This document shows positions 1 to 5,585 of a stretch of DNA of 5,585 nt, in pieces. The first letter of the stretch is position 1, and the number at the start of each line of letters is the position of its first letter. The stretch comes from Opitutia bacterium UBA5964 (GTDB taxonomy: Bacteria > Verrucomicrobiota > Verrucomicrobiia > Opitutales > Coraliomargaritaceae). A program made the position numbers and the translations under genes. The stretch is taken from contig DJBY01000067.1 in NCBI GenBank assembly GCA_002430605.1, positions 1-5,585 of the forward strand. The letters run 5' to 3'. A model generated the notes under the pieces. That model worked only from the letters and a program-made list of their open reading frames with translations. It was not told where the DNA came from and searched no databases.

Positions 1-596
1 TGTTTGGCGAGCCAGTCCAACTGTTGGTCTCCCAGAATCCCCCTTTTGCCTGAATCCAACAGCACGAGGTTCGCGTGCGGCAATTCAATCACACCCGCCT
101 GCACGCCCATTTGCTCTTGCTCTTGCTTTAGGAACGGAAGCAATTTCCACAAATTCTCACGATTGTCGTGATTGCCAATCGTCACATGAACGGTGATGCC
201 CGCAGCTCGAAGCGGCTCAACTAGCCTGAGAAACTCTTTATACTCGGCTTCTCTACCATTGCTGAGCGCACAGTCGCCGTTGACGATCAGGTGAGCCGGC
301 CGAGGATTGAGTGCAAGGAGGCTCTTGGCAGCAGCGGCAAGGCACCATGCCATATTGACGCTTTCATGTTCGCCCTCCCCGACGGGAGATCCAGGCCACT
401 TGGTCCCTGGGTAGACGCTATTCGGGTCGGCGCTGATGTGTGTATCTGCAAGCAAAGCCACACGGTTTGGGTCTAAGCCAACGCGTTCGCTATCTGTGGC
501 GGCCCACGCGCGAGATGTTATCATCGCCGTGCCCCCCAAAGCGAGCGAGCGCTGGATGAATTGACGACGAGTGATCGGTGGAAGAATGATGGGCAT
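1..596 (-). CDS. Tat-exported metallophosphoesterase, N-terminal part (cut by left edge)
   Basis: The reading frame opens at ATG 596 and stays open for 198 codons to the window edge, so the C-terminus is missing. Residues 9-15 (TRRQFIQ) match the twin-arginine motif. A hydrophobic stretch (about 17-27) and an AWA cleavage site (30-32) follow, so the protein is probably exported folded, with its metals loaded in the cytoplasm. Calcineurin-like phosphoesterase motifs appear in order: D-x-H at 51-53 (ADTH), GD at 107-108 (VNGDC) and GNHD at 141-144. These residues normally bind a di-metal centre that hydrolyses phosphomonoesters or diesters; the later His motifs would lie beyond the edge. A weak AAGAAG lies upstream of the start. 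It follows sulfatase C by 130 bp on the same strand with no convincing terminator, so co-transcription is possible. Substrate unknown. Family call is firm, role is open. Confidence 0.9.
   Translation of the reverse strand, partial: MPIILPPITRRQFIQRSLALGGTAMITSRAWAATDSERVGLDPNRVALLADTHISADPNSVYPGTKWPGSPVGEGEHESVNMAWCLAAAAKSLLALNPRPAHLIVNGDCALSNGREAEYKEFLRLVEPLRAAGITVHVTIGNHDNRENLWKLLPFLKQEQEQMGVQAGVIELPHANLVLLDSGKRGILGDQQLDWLAK
111..128. repeat. Short hexamer tandem repeat inside the phosphoesterase gene
   Basis: Three near-identical 6 bp units (TTGCTC, TTGCTC, TTGCTT on the plus strand) encode an alternating Gln-Glu stretch after GNHD in the phosphoesterase. It is in frame and short. It could be a slippage site, but more likely it is just a polar surface helix. 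Confidence 0.4.
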
Positions 597-726
597 TTCT
601 AAATCTTCTTGGGTTCTGTGGTTCTAGGTCATTTCTCAGTTCAATAACTTCATCCATGCAGTCTTCTGCATCGAGTGTTCCACCCGTGGAGTATGTATGC
701 CCGGGTCAGCCCCCATTGCTCATACA
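597..726. other. Intergenic gap between sulfatase C and the phosphoesterase
   Basis: These 130 bp hold one clear structure, a perfect 6 bp inverted repeat (ATGCAG, 4-base loop, CTGCAT) at 656-671. No T-run follows it on the minus strand, so it does not look like an intrinsic terminator. I find no convincing -35/-10 pair. Whether the phosphoesterase is read through from the sulfatases or has its own promoter cannot be decided here. Confidence 0.5.
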
Positions 727-2112
727 TTATTTATTATAGCTCCATTTCTTCATATATTCATCCCCATGCAGGAACTCGTCGTTGCGATCCCGCAGCTTGT
801 CCGCGAGAACCTTATCGAGCCGTTCCTGCAGGCTGTTATGTTCCGGTGAACTCAACAGATTTTTCATCTGATATGGATCTTTCTCGTTATCAAACAGCAG
901 CCATGGGCCATCCAGATCGCGGACATAGGTATACCGTTGAGTGCGAATGCCCCGATACTCCTTGCCACCCTGCCGACGATTCCAATTCCCGCACGGTGTA
1001 ATGCACTCAATCAGCGCGGCTTCGTTTTCCGGCTTCGCCTGACCGGCCAGCACCTGGGAATAATCGCTTCCCTCAACCGATTCCGGAATCTCCAGGCCGC
1101 ACAATCCCAGCAGCGTCGGCATAATATCCGGCGTACCGAACGGCATATCGATCTGCCGGCCTTCACGCCCGAGTCCCGCAGGATAGCTTACTAAAAAGGG
1201 AACCTGACAGGATTCATCATACGGTTGCTGTTTCATCATCGCGTCCTGTGACCCCATCATGTCGCCGTGGTCTGACGTGAATACAAAAATAGTGTTATCG
1301 GCAATCCCTGCCTCATCAATGGTTTTCAGCAAATCACCCACATATTCATCGAGCGCAATGATGTGCGCATAATAACCGAGCAGTTTCATGCGGGCGGTTT
1401 TCGCCATCTCCGCCGGCACATTGGGCCGCAACTGAAAGGCTTCGGGCCGAAACTGTTTCTGATATTTCTTCGGAGCCAGTTTGACCGGCCCATGCGGCGG
1501 CCCCCACGAGAGGAAGACAGCAAACGGTTTAGGGCTGTTGGCGTGTTCGGTAATGTAGTTCTGCACATCGCGGGTCTGAGCTGCTGCATCATACCCCTTC
1601 CATTTTTTCATCTGCGGACTGTCTCCTTCATAGTAAGGAGAGTCGTTATAACTGTGCGAACACTCCAGAACCTTCCAGTAGTCAAAACCGTGCTGGCGCT
1701 CTGGAGGGATGAAGCTGGATCGGCCATGTCCGTCCACATGCCACTTCCCGACATAGCCCGTATCGTAACCGGCGGCCTTGTATACCTTACCGATCGTGTT
1801 CAGCTCCGGATTCAGCGGCACATCGTTAATGAACAGACCGTGCGACAACGCATATTGCCCAGTCAACAAGCTGGCTCGGTAAGGGGTGCAAGCTGGCATG
1901 GTCGAAACGGCAGTCCGCATCCAGACACCGTCTTCGGCCAGTTTGTCGAGATTCGGTGTTTTGCCTTTAAGATTCGGATCTCCAGCATAGCCGGTGGCTT
2001 GAGCTCGCCACTGATCCGCAAAAACAAAAACCAGGTTGGGTGATTTGCTGGTATTCATTTCGGTCGCCGATACGGTGGCCGCCAACAATCCCATCAGGAA
2101 TATACTTTTCAT
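727..2112 (-). CDS. Sulfatase C: exported type I (formylglycine) sulfatase, CTPYR type
   Basis: A 461-residue sulfatase that should remove sulfate esters from a sugar or other substrate outside the cytoplasm. A short signal peptide (MKSIFLMGLLAATVSA, cleaved near 16/17) precedes the alkaline-phosphatase-like fold. Motifs: metal ligand D33 in FADQW (the usual first Asp is Ala32), formylglycine site C75-T-P-Y-R79 followed by LLTG, GKWH (K123, H125), PPHGP (H207), YYAHIIALD (247-255), SDHGD (D281, H282) and K294. The C-terminus has the family's usual LFDNEKDPYQMKNL segment. ATG 2112 is preferred over the in-frame ATG at 2181 because it starts a clean signal peptide and has AGGAG 10 bases upstream. 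The 23-residue extension from 2181 is Arg/Ser-rich and fits no export signal. Pattern GHGR...IPPERQHGFDYWK reminds me of SulfAtlas S1_16, but this is from memory. Substrate unproven. Confidence 0.93.
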   Translation of the reverse strand: MKSIFLMGLLAATVSATEMNTSKSPNLVFVFADQWRAQATGYAGDPNLKGKTPNLDKLAEDGVWMRTAVSTMPACTPYRASLLTGQYALSHGLFINDVPLNPELNTIGKVYKAAGYDTGYVGKWHVDGHGRSSFIPPERQHGFDYWKVLECSHSYNDSPYYEGDSPQMKKWKGYDAAAQTRDVQNYITEHANSPKPFAVFLSWGPPHGPVKLAPKKYQKQFRPEAFQLRPNVPAEMAKTARMKLLGYYAHIIALDEYVGDLLKTIDEAGIADNTIFVFTSDHGDMMGSQDAMMKQQPYDESCQVPFLVSYPAGLGREGRQIDMPFGTPDIMPTLLGLCGLEIPESVEGSDYSQVLAGQAKPENEAALIECITPCGNWNRRQGGKEYRGIRTQRYTYVRDLDGPWLLFDNEKDPYQMKNLLSSPEHNSLQERLDKVLADKLRDRNDEFLHGDEYMKKWSYNK

Positions 2113-2122
2113 ATTACTCAAT

Positions 2123-2127
2123 CTCCT
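2123..2127 (-). promoter_or_regulatory. Shine-Dalgarno site of sulfatase C
   Basis: AGGAG on the minus strand ends 10 bases before ATG 2112. It supports that start over the upstream in-frame ATG at 2181, which overlaps the stop codon of sulfatase B (TAATG). Confidence 0.65.
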
Positions 2128-2180
2128 AGTTATCGTGTTTATTTCGGATTCGGCTCTTCTTGATGATGTATTAAGTAGCA

Positions 2181-3776
2181 TTACTTCAGCTTCCTTACTT
2201 GTCGAATCTGCTCAACCTGGGCTTCCCATTGTTTCTCGAGCTCTTTGACTTTTTCCGGATATTGATCCACCAGGTTATTCGTTTCTGCGCGGTCTTCTTT
2301 TAGATTATAAAGTTCCCAAGGCTCATTGTTGCTTTTGACCAGCTTCCAGTTTCCGTTTCGAACGGCGTGATTCCCTCGGTGTGACCACCAGAACGTTCGA
2401 TTATCACCCAAGTCCTTTTTGAATGAGGGGAGCAAGCTCTGCCCCGGGAACGGGACCTTTTTCTTGGCTGGTGTTGCGCCCGCCAGATCGAGAATGGTGG
2501 GAACCATGTCAATGACATGTCCGGGCGTTTCCCGTATCGCTCCATGTTGCGAAATCTGGTTCGGCCAGTGCACAATCAAGGGGGTGCAGCTGCCGCCTTC
2601 ATGCGCCCACACTTTGTGTTTTCTAAACGGCGTGTTGGCGACCGTCGACCAACCCGGTCCCAGGCATAAATAACTGCCTGCCGAACCCGGCGCTGCATCC
2701 GGGTCATGGCCATGACCACGCACCATCATCTCGGCACTCGCTCCGTTGTCGGATAAGAAGAAGATGACGGTATCCTCAAAGGCATTCATTGCTTTGAGTT
2801 GTTTGATAATACGGGACACTTCGATATCGACCCGTTCGACCATGGCCGCATGAATCGTCATCTTGACCTGCTGGAATGCTTTCTGTTTCTCCGTGAGATT
2901 ATTCCAGGGGACCGGATGGGTGACTTCACCCTCTCCGAGGACGGTAAGCTGTTCGGAAAAATCGAAAGGAGGACCTTGATCGTACTCCACCTTAGAGAGC
3001 GATCCCTTGACCAATCCCAATTCCTGCAAACGTTCCCAGCGCTGAGCTCGAATGACATCCCAACCGACTTTGTACCGATCCCCTACCCGTTCGATGTCCT
3101 CAGGCAAGGCATGCAGCGGGAAGTGAGGTGCGGTAAACGCCACGTACGAAAAGAAGGGTTTGTCCGCATGCTTGTTCTGATGCTCCTTTAGCACTTCGAT
3201 CACATGATCCGCGACAGCGGTCGTTGCATAAAATCCATCCTTGGGTTCTATTCTTTTGCCGTTCTTTAAAAGCACCTTGGGGCTGAATTCACCATGATTA
3301 TCAATATATAACGAACGATCGAATCCATTCCCCATTGGCTTGCCGTCAATGTGCCACTTGCCGGAGTGATAGGAGCGGTATCCGGCAGGTTTTAGATAAT
3401 CCGGCAACAATCGGGCCCACTTAGGCCGGGCACCTTTTCCCATTATATCCAGAACAGTATCCCGGTTTATTTGCTGAGCGTAATAACCGGACAGAAGCGC
3501 TGCTCGTGTTGGCGTGCAACGTGCGCTGTTATAAAACTGTGAGTAGCGCAAACCGTTTGACGCCAAACGGTCGATGGTCGGAGTATTGATCTCTCCCCCA
3601 TAACATCCCAGGTCGGAATACCCCATATCATCGACCAATATAATGACGATATTGGGTTTTTGTTCTGCTGTCATAACGCCTGGCACTGTTGATTCTTCCG
3701 CTGCTACACCAACACACATCAATATGAATAAGCTTAAGCTGTTCCTAAATTTTATTTTGAAATTTTGTCGCTCCAT
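2181..3776 (-). CDS. Sulfatase B: exported arylsulfatase-like type I sulfatase, CTPTR type
   Basis: A 531-residue sulfatase predicted to hydrolyse sulfate esters after export. Signal peptide: basic n-region (MERQNFKIKFR), hydrophobic core (13-25), likely cleavage VAA/E at 26/27. All canonical catalytic residues are visible: D49-D50 (VDDMG), formylglycine site C87-T-P-T-R91 plus LLSG, GKWH (K140, H142), APHFP (H218), SDNG (D343, N344) and K388 in the segment ANTPFRKHKVWAHEGG. That segment, and GWDVIRAQRWERLQELGLV (238-256), resemble the arylsulfatase subfamily that includes Pseudomonas aeruginosa arylsulfatase (S1_4, from memory). The end has DMVPTILDLAG and ELYNLKEDRAETNNL, then a charged helix. 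ATG 3776 is chosen because AGGAG lies 7 bases upstream and it opens a clean signal peptide; the longer frame to 3878 would overlap sulfatase A. It lies 10 bp after A, so an operon is likely. Substrate not determined. Confidence 0.95.
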   Translation of the reverse strand: MERQNFKIKFRNSLSLFILMCVGVAAEESTVPGVMTAEQKPNIVIILVDDMGYSDLGCYGGEINTPTIDRLASNGLRYSQFYNSARCTPTRAALLSGYYAQQINRDTVLDIMGKGARPKWARLLPDYLKPAGYRSYHSGKWHIDGKPMGNGFDRSLYIDNHGEFSPKVLLKNGKRIEPKDGFYATTAVADHVIEVLKEHQNKHADKPFFSYVAFTAPHFPLHALPEDIERVGDRYKVGWDVIRAQRWERLQELGLVKGSLSKVEYDQGPPFDFSEQLTVLGEGEVTHPVPWNNLTEKQKAFQQVKMTIHAAMVERVDIEVSRIIKQLKAMNAFEDTVIFFLSDNGASAEMMVRGHGHDPDAAPGSAGSYLCLGPGWSTVANTPFRKHKVWAHEGGSCTPLIVHWPNQISQHGAIRETPGHVIDMVPTILDLAGATPAKKKVPFPGQSLLPSFKKDLGDNRTFWWSHRGNHAVRNGNWKLVKSNNEPWELYNLKEDRAETNNLVDQYPEKVKELEKQWEAQVEQIRQVRKLK

Positions 3777-3783
3777 TATCTCT

Positions 3784-3788
3784 CTCCT
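3784..3788 (-). promoter_or_regulatory. Shine-Dalgarno site of sulfatase B, overlapping the stop of sulfatase A
   Basis: The minus strand reads TTAGGAGAGAGATA then ATG. AGGAG is 7 bases from ATG 3776, and its first two bases belong to the TAG stop (3789-3787) of sulfatase A. This arrangement favours translational coupling of A and B and fixes the start of B. Confidence 0.8.
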
Positions 3789-5193
3789 AATTCCCGGGGA
3801 CCTTGTGCCAATTTTCAATTTGCTTGGACAGACGCTTAACCAGCTCTGGACGCGTTGACGCCAGATCATTCTTTTCATGGGGATCGTCCTTCAAATTGTA
3901 GAGCCGGACAGGCGCCTTGTCCCACCGGTTTAGATAAGGGTAATGGGTCGGATTCGAAACGTGATAGCGCAGCAGCAACTTCCAGTCTCCCTCCACACGC
4001 CAGAGATACTGCAAGGTATCATCTGGACGCCCAGGGGTCATGTTACGGGCGGCGTGGCAAACCCCGAATACAGTCTTCCTGTCCTTGCGGGCTTTCTCAT
4101 TAAGCAGGTCAATCCCGGGAAGACTCGCCGGGGCTTCTATACCAGCCGCCGCTGCGATGGTGGGAAAGATGTCAATGGCATGCGCCAGGTTTGGAGAGCG
4201 CTCCGGCTTCACCTTGCCCGGCCATGATACCATGATAGGCGTGCGAATACCGTTCTCATAGGGGCTGGCCTTGGAGCGCAGGGAGTATTTTCCTTTTTTC
4301 TGGTTCGGATCATTCGTGTTAGCGCTGGCCGCCACCCAGCCATTATCACAGATGTAGAGCACGACGGTGTTTTCCGTCAGGCCACGCTGCTCGATGGCGC
4401 CCAATAGTTCCCCACAGGTTTCGTCAAACCATTCACACATCGCATAATACTTGGCCACATCCTCTGCGCGGTCCGGTCGCGTATATTTTTTCAACAGCCT
4501 TTCAGGGGGATTGTGTGGCGTGTGCGGCATAAACGGCGCATACCAGATCAGAAAAGGCTTTTCTTCCGCAACCGCAAGATCGATAAAATCCGTTACGGGC
4601 TGGATTCCTTCGCGCCCGATGGTCAGGCCTTCATCACCGTGCCGGCCACGGCGGTCTGGATCACCGTGGGTCATGCCATGCGTGAAGCCGCCATCCTCAT
4701 ACGAACCCTCCCACCACTTTCCTGACTGATGAGTCAGATAGCCGTTCGCGCTCAGCAGTTTAATAAAGCTGGGATGCTGATGAAAAGCCTGCCGAACCGG
4801 CTTATCCAGCTCCGCACGGTTTTTGTTTCCGTTTACATCGTTCCCCGTCACTCCGTGTTGGAAGGGATAGAGTCCGGTGGCCAGCGAAGCCAGCGATGGA
4901 CGGCACAGTGGCGCGGCGACATAACCACGTTCAAACAACAGGCTCCGCTCGGACAACTTATCCAAGTGAGGCGTCTTGATATCCGCATGCCCCATAAAGC
5001 CATAATCCGTCCAGGCCTGATCATCGCTCAAAATGAATACGATATTCGGCCGTTGTGCGGGGTCGGCTTGCGCGGTCGCTTCACCATAAAGGGGGTGTGC
5101 CAACATGGACATAGCACCCAGCACAAATAGCAGGCTCGCGCTGAAAAGACCATTTTGACGGCACGGGTTTTGGTGTTTCGTGTTTTTCATCAT
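3787..5193 (-). CDS. Sulfatase A: exported type I sulfatase with atypical CRPSL / GKWW active site
   Basis: A 468-residue sulfatase-fold protein, first of the sulfatase run. A signal peptide has its hydrophobic core at about 16-32; cleavage could be near YG/E (37) or ATA/Q (41). Conserved residues: D57-D58 (SDDQ), C97 in LCRPSLASLATG, K159, H224 (MPHTPH), D283-N284 (CDNG) and K308 (RSKASPYENG). Two usual pocket residues differ: the Arg of C-x-P-x-R is Leu101, and the His of GKWH is Trp161. The helix reads YYAMCEWFDET rather than YYAxIxxLD. The C-terminus is ordinary (IDIFPTIAAAAG, RLYNLKDDPHEKNDL). I recall similar CRPSL/GKWWEG sulfatases from PVC bacteria, so this looks like a distinct subfamily rather than a decayed gene; the frame is intact. 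ATG 5193 and the adjacent ATG 5190 both fit, with no strong Shine-Dalgarno site. Sulfatase fold is certain; activity and substrate are not. Confidence 0.9.
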   Translation of the reverse strand: MMKNTKHQNPCRQNGLFSASLLFVLGAMSMLAHPLYGEATAQADPAQRPNIVFILSDDQAWTDYGFMGHADIKTPHLDKLSERSLLFERGYVAAPLCRPSLASLATGLYPFQHGVTGNDVNGNKNRAELDKPVRQAFHQHPSFIKLLSANGYLTHQSGKWWEGSYEDGGFTHGMTHGDPDRRGRHGDEGLTIGREGIQPVTDFIDLAVAEEKPFLIWYAPFMPHTPHNPPERLLKKYTRPDRAEDVAKYYAMCEWFDETCGELLGAIEQRGLTENTVVLYICDNGWVAASANTNDPNQKKGKYSLRSKASPYENGIRTPIMVSWPGKVKPERSPNLAHAIDIFPTIAAAAGIEAPASLPGIDLLNEKARKDRKTVFGVCHAARNMTPGRPDDTLQYLWRVEGDWKLLLRYHVSNPTHYPYLNRWDKAPVRLYNLKDDPHEKNDLASTRPELVKRLSKQIENWHKVPGN

Positions 5194-5262
5194 TAATAGC
5201 CCAGAATTCGGTTTGATTCGATTTTCAAGTGGTTGAGGTCACCCAGCCGAGTCACTCACACG

Positions 5263-5290
5263 ACTATAACACATCGATCATCGCTGTAAC
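5263..5290 (-). promoter_or_regulatory. Candidate sigma70-type promoter for the sulfatase genes
   Basis: On the minus strand, GTTACA (5290-5285, 4 of 6 to TTGACA) is separated by 16 bases from TATAGT (5268-5263, 5 of 6 to TATAAT). It would start transcription near 5256 and give a leader of about 60 bases before sulfatase A. Found by eye; such matches occur by chance, but position and strand are right. Confidence 0.35.
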
Positions 5291-5308
5291 ATCACGTGTT
5301 TGCGTGAT
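5291..5308. promoter_or_regulatory. Perfect inverted repeat, possible regulator-binding site
   Basis: ATCACG and CGTGAT are exact inverted copies separated by 6 bases (18 bp in all). The repeat abuts the upstream side of the candidate -35 box, where an activator would bind. It could instead be a small RNA hairpin at the end of the upstream hydrolase transcript, but no T-run follows it on the minus strand. A dimeric regulator site is an inference. Confidence 0.35.
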
Positions 5309-5318
5309 AGAATGAACC

Positions 5319-5343
5319 AAAAAATCCCCGACGTGGTTTTTTT
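5319..5343 (-). terminator. Weak candidate terminator after the glycoside hydrolase
   Basis: On the minus strand, A7 is followed by CC, a short loop with GGGGA, and then T6 about 45 bases past the hydrolase stop. A stem needs A-T pairs plus a CC/GG pair with a bulge, so it is weak. The T-run is the only terminator-like sign in this gap. Confidence 0.2.
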
Positions 5344-5369
5344 GACCGTGTTGGGCTTTTGCGAGCGGT

Positions 5370-5585
5370 TTATGGTTTCAACGTAAGAACTTGTGAACTC
5401 AACAGGCGCACCGGACCGAGCAGGCCGGATTCCATCAGCGGCGCCTCTTTGTCATCGTGATAGAATGGGTAGAGTGTCCAGGTGATCTTCTGATCGGACG
5501 GCACCTTCCAGTCACCCAGAATCCGGTTCTTCCAGCAATTGGTCACTTTGACCTGCACATGGTTTGCGCCGGGATTAACGACATC
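5370..5585 (-). CDS. Glycoside hydrolase, C-terminal fragment (cut by right edge)
   Basis: Only the last 71 residues and TAA stop are present; the frame stays open to the window edge. A GTG at 5558 could be mistaken for a start, but the frame continues upstream with residues DVVNPGANH, so this is the end of a larger protein. The pattern NPGANHVQVKVTNCWKNR, then GDW, TWTLYPF and ESGLLGPVRL, matches what I know of the C-terminal beta-sandwich (GH2-type sugar-binding jelly roll) in GH106 alpha-L-rhamnosidase-like and related GH2-like enzymes. It would cleave glycans, here probably together with the downstream sulfatases. The catalytic domain is outside the window, so family and substrate are tentative. 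It lies 176 bp from sulfatase A on the same strand, with a possible promoter between them. Confidence 0.65.
   Translation of the reverse strand, partial: DVVNPGANHVQVKVTNCWKNRILGDWKVPSDQKITWTLYPFYHDDKEAPLMESGLLGPVRLLSSQVLTLKP

Larger units (their letters stand above)
5194..5369. other. Intergenic region upstream of the sulfatase run
   Basis: These 176 bp are the longest non-coding gap in the window. On the minus strand they hold, in order, an A7/T6 element (5343-5319), a perfect inverted repeat (5308-5291), a candidate promoter (5290-5263) and a roughly 60-70 base leader to ATG 5193. A short odd palindrome, CGATCATCG (5275-5283), lies in the promoter spacer. No ORF or recognisable RNA was seen. 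Confidence 0.6.

Noticed and set aside
656..671. Intrinsic terminator after sulfatase C
   Set aside because: The hairpin is short and no T-run follows it on the minus strand.
1363..2043. 226-codon plus-strand open frame opposite sulfatase C
   Set aside because: It is fully antisense to a gene with all catalytic motifs, and its translation shows no recognisable domain or export signal.
2799..3191. 130-codon plus-strand open frame opposite sulfatase B
   Set aside because: Antisense shadow; the minus strand encodes the conserved central sulfatase region.
3699..3776. Lipoprotein signal in sulfatase B (Cys21 in ILMC)
   Set aside because: The residue before Cys is Met, not Gly/Ala/Ser, and a normal VAA/E cleavage site follows, so it is read as an ordinary signal peptide.
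3777..3878. N-terminal extension of sulfatase B to ATG 3878
   Set aside because: It would overlap the C-terminus of sulfatase A by about 90 bases and bury the signal peptide. ATG 3776 has a good Shine-Dalgarno site.
4729..5130. 133-codon plus-strand open frame opposite sulfatase A
   Set aside because: Antisense shadow of a well-supported gene; no motif or start signal of its own.
5370..5558. Separate 62-residue gene starting at GTG 5558
   Set aside because: The frame continues upstream to the window edge with matching family sequence, so this is the end of a larger hydrolase.
1..5585. tRNA, rRNA, CRISPR array, insertion sequence or defence system
   Set aside because: No cloverleaf, spaced direct repeats, transposase motifs or nuclease/toxin genes were seen; nearly all sequence is explained by the five genes.

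Overview
The window carries five genes, all on the minus strand, so transcription runs from right to left. Three complete, clearly different type I sulfatases sit head to tail in the middle. A glycoside hydrolase C-terminus is cut by the right edge, and the N-terminal part of a Tat-exported metallophosphoesterase is cut by the left edge. GC content looks moderate by eye. Adjacent non-identical sulfatases with export signals, a Tat-type phosphoesterase and a sugar-hydrolase neighbour suggest a bacterium of the PVC group (Planctomycetota, Verrucomicrobiota, Kiritimatiellota or Lentisphaerota), probably one that degrades sulfated algal or animal polysaccharide. This is inference: no rRNA or marker gene is present.

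Layout in transcription order. 5585-5370: end of a large glycoside hydrolase, with a C-terminal beta-sandwich resembling GH106/GH2-like enzymes. 5369-5194: the main intergenic region, holding an A/T-tract element, a perfect 6+6 bp inverted repeat and a plausible sigma70-type promoter. 5193-3787: sulfatase A, with an atypical active-site signature (CRPSL and GKWW). 3776-2181: sulfatase B, a canonical arylsulfatase-like enzyme (CTPTR). Its Shine-Dalgarno sequence overlaps the stop codon of A. 2112-727: sulfatase C (CTPYR), 68 bp after B and with its own Shine-Dalgarno sequence. 726-597: a 130 bp gap with one small hairpin. 596-1: metallophosphoesterase, N-terminal 198 residues.

The likely joint job is desulfation and cleavage of a sulfated polysaccharide outside the cytoplasm. 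All three sulfatases carry the cysteine form of the formylglycine motif, so they need a maturase (FGE or anSME), which is not in this window. Their signature residues differ enough that they are probably different subfamilies acting on different sulfate positions, not recent duplicates. The organisation is ordinary for a PVC polysaccharide-degradation locus. I do not see a new defence, mobile or RNA system. The points most worth a second look are the altered catalytic signature of sulfatase A and the putative regulatory site upstream of it.
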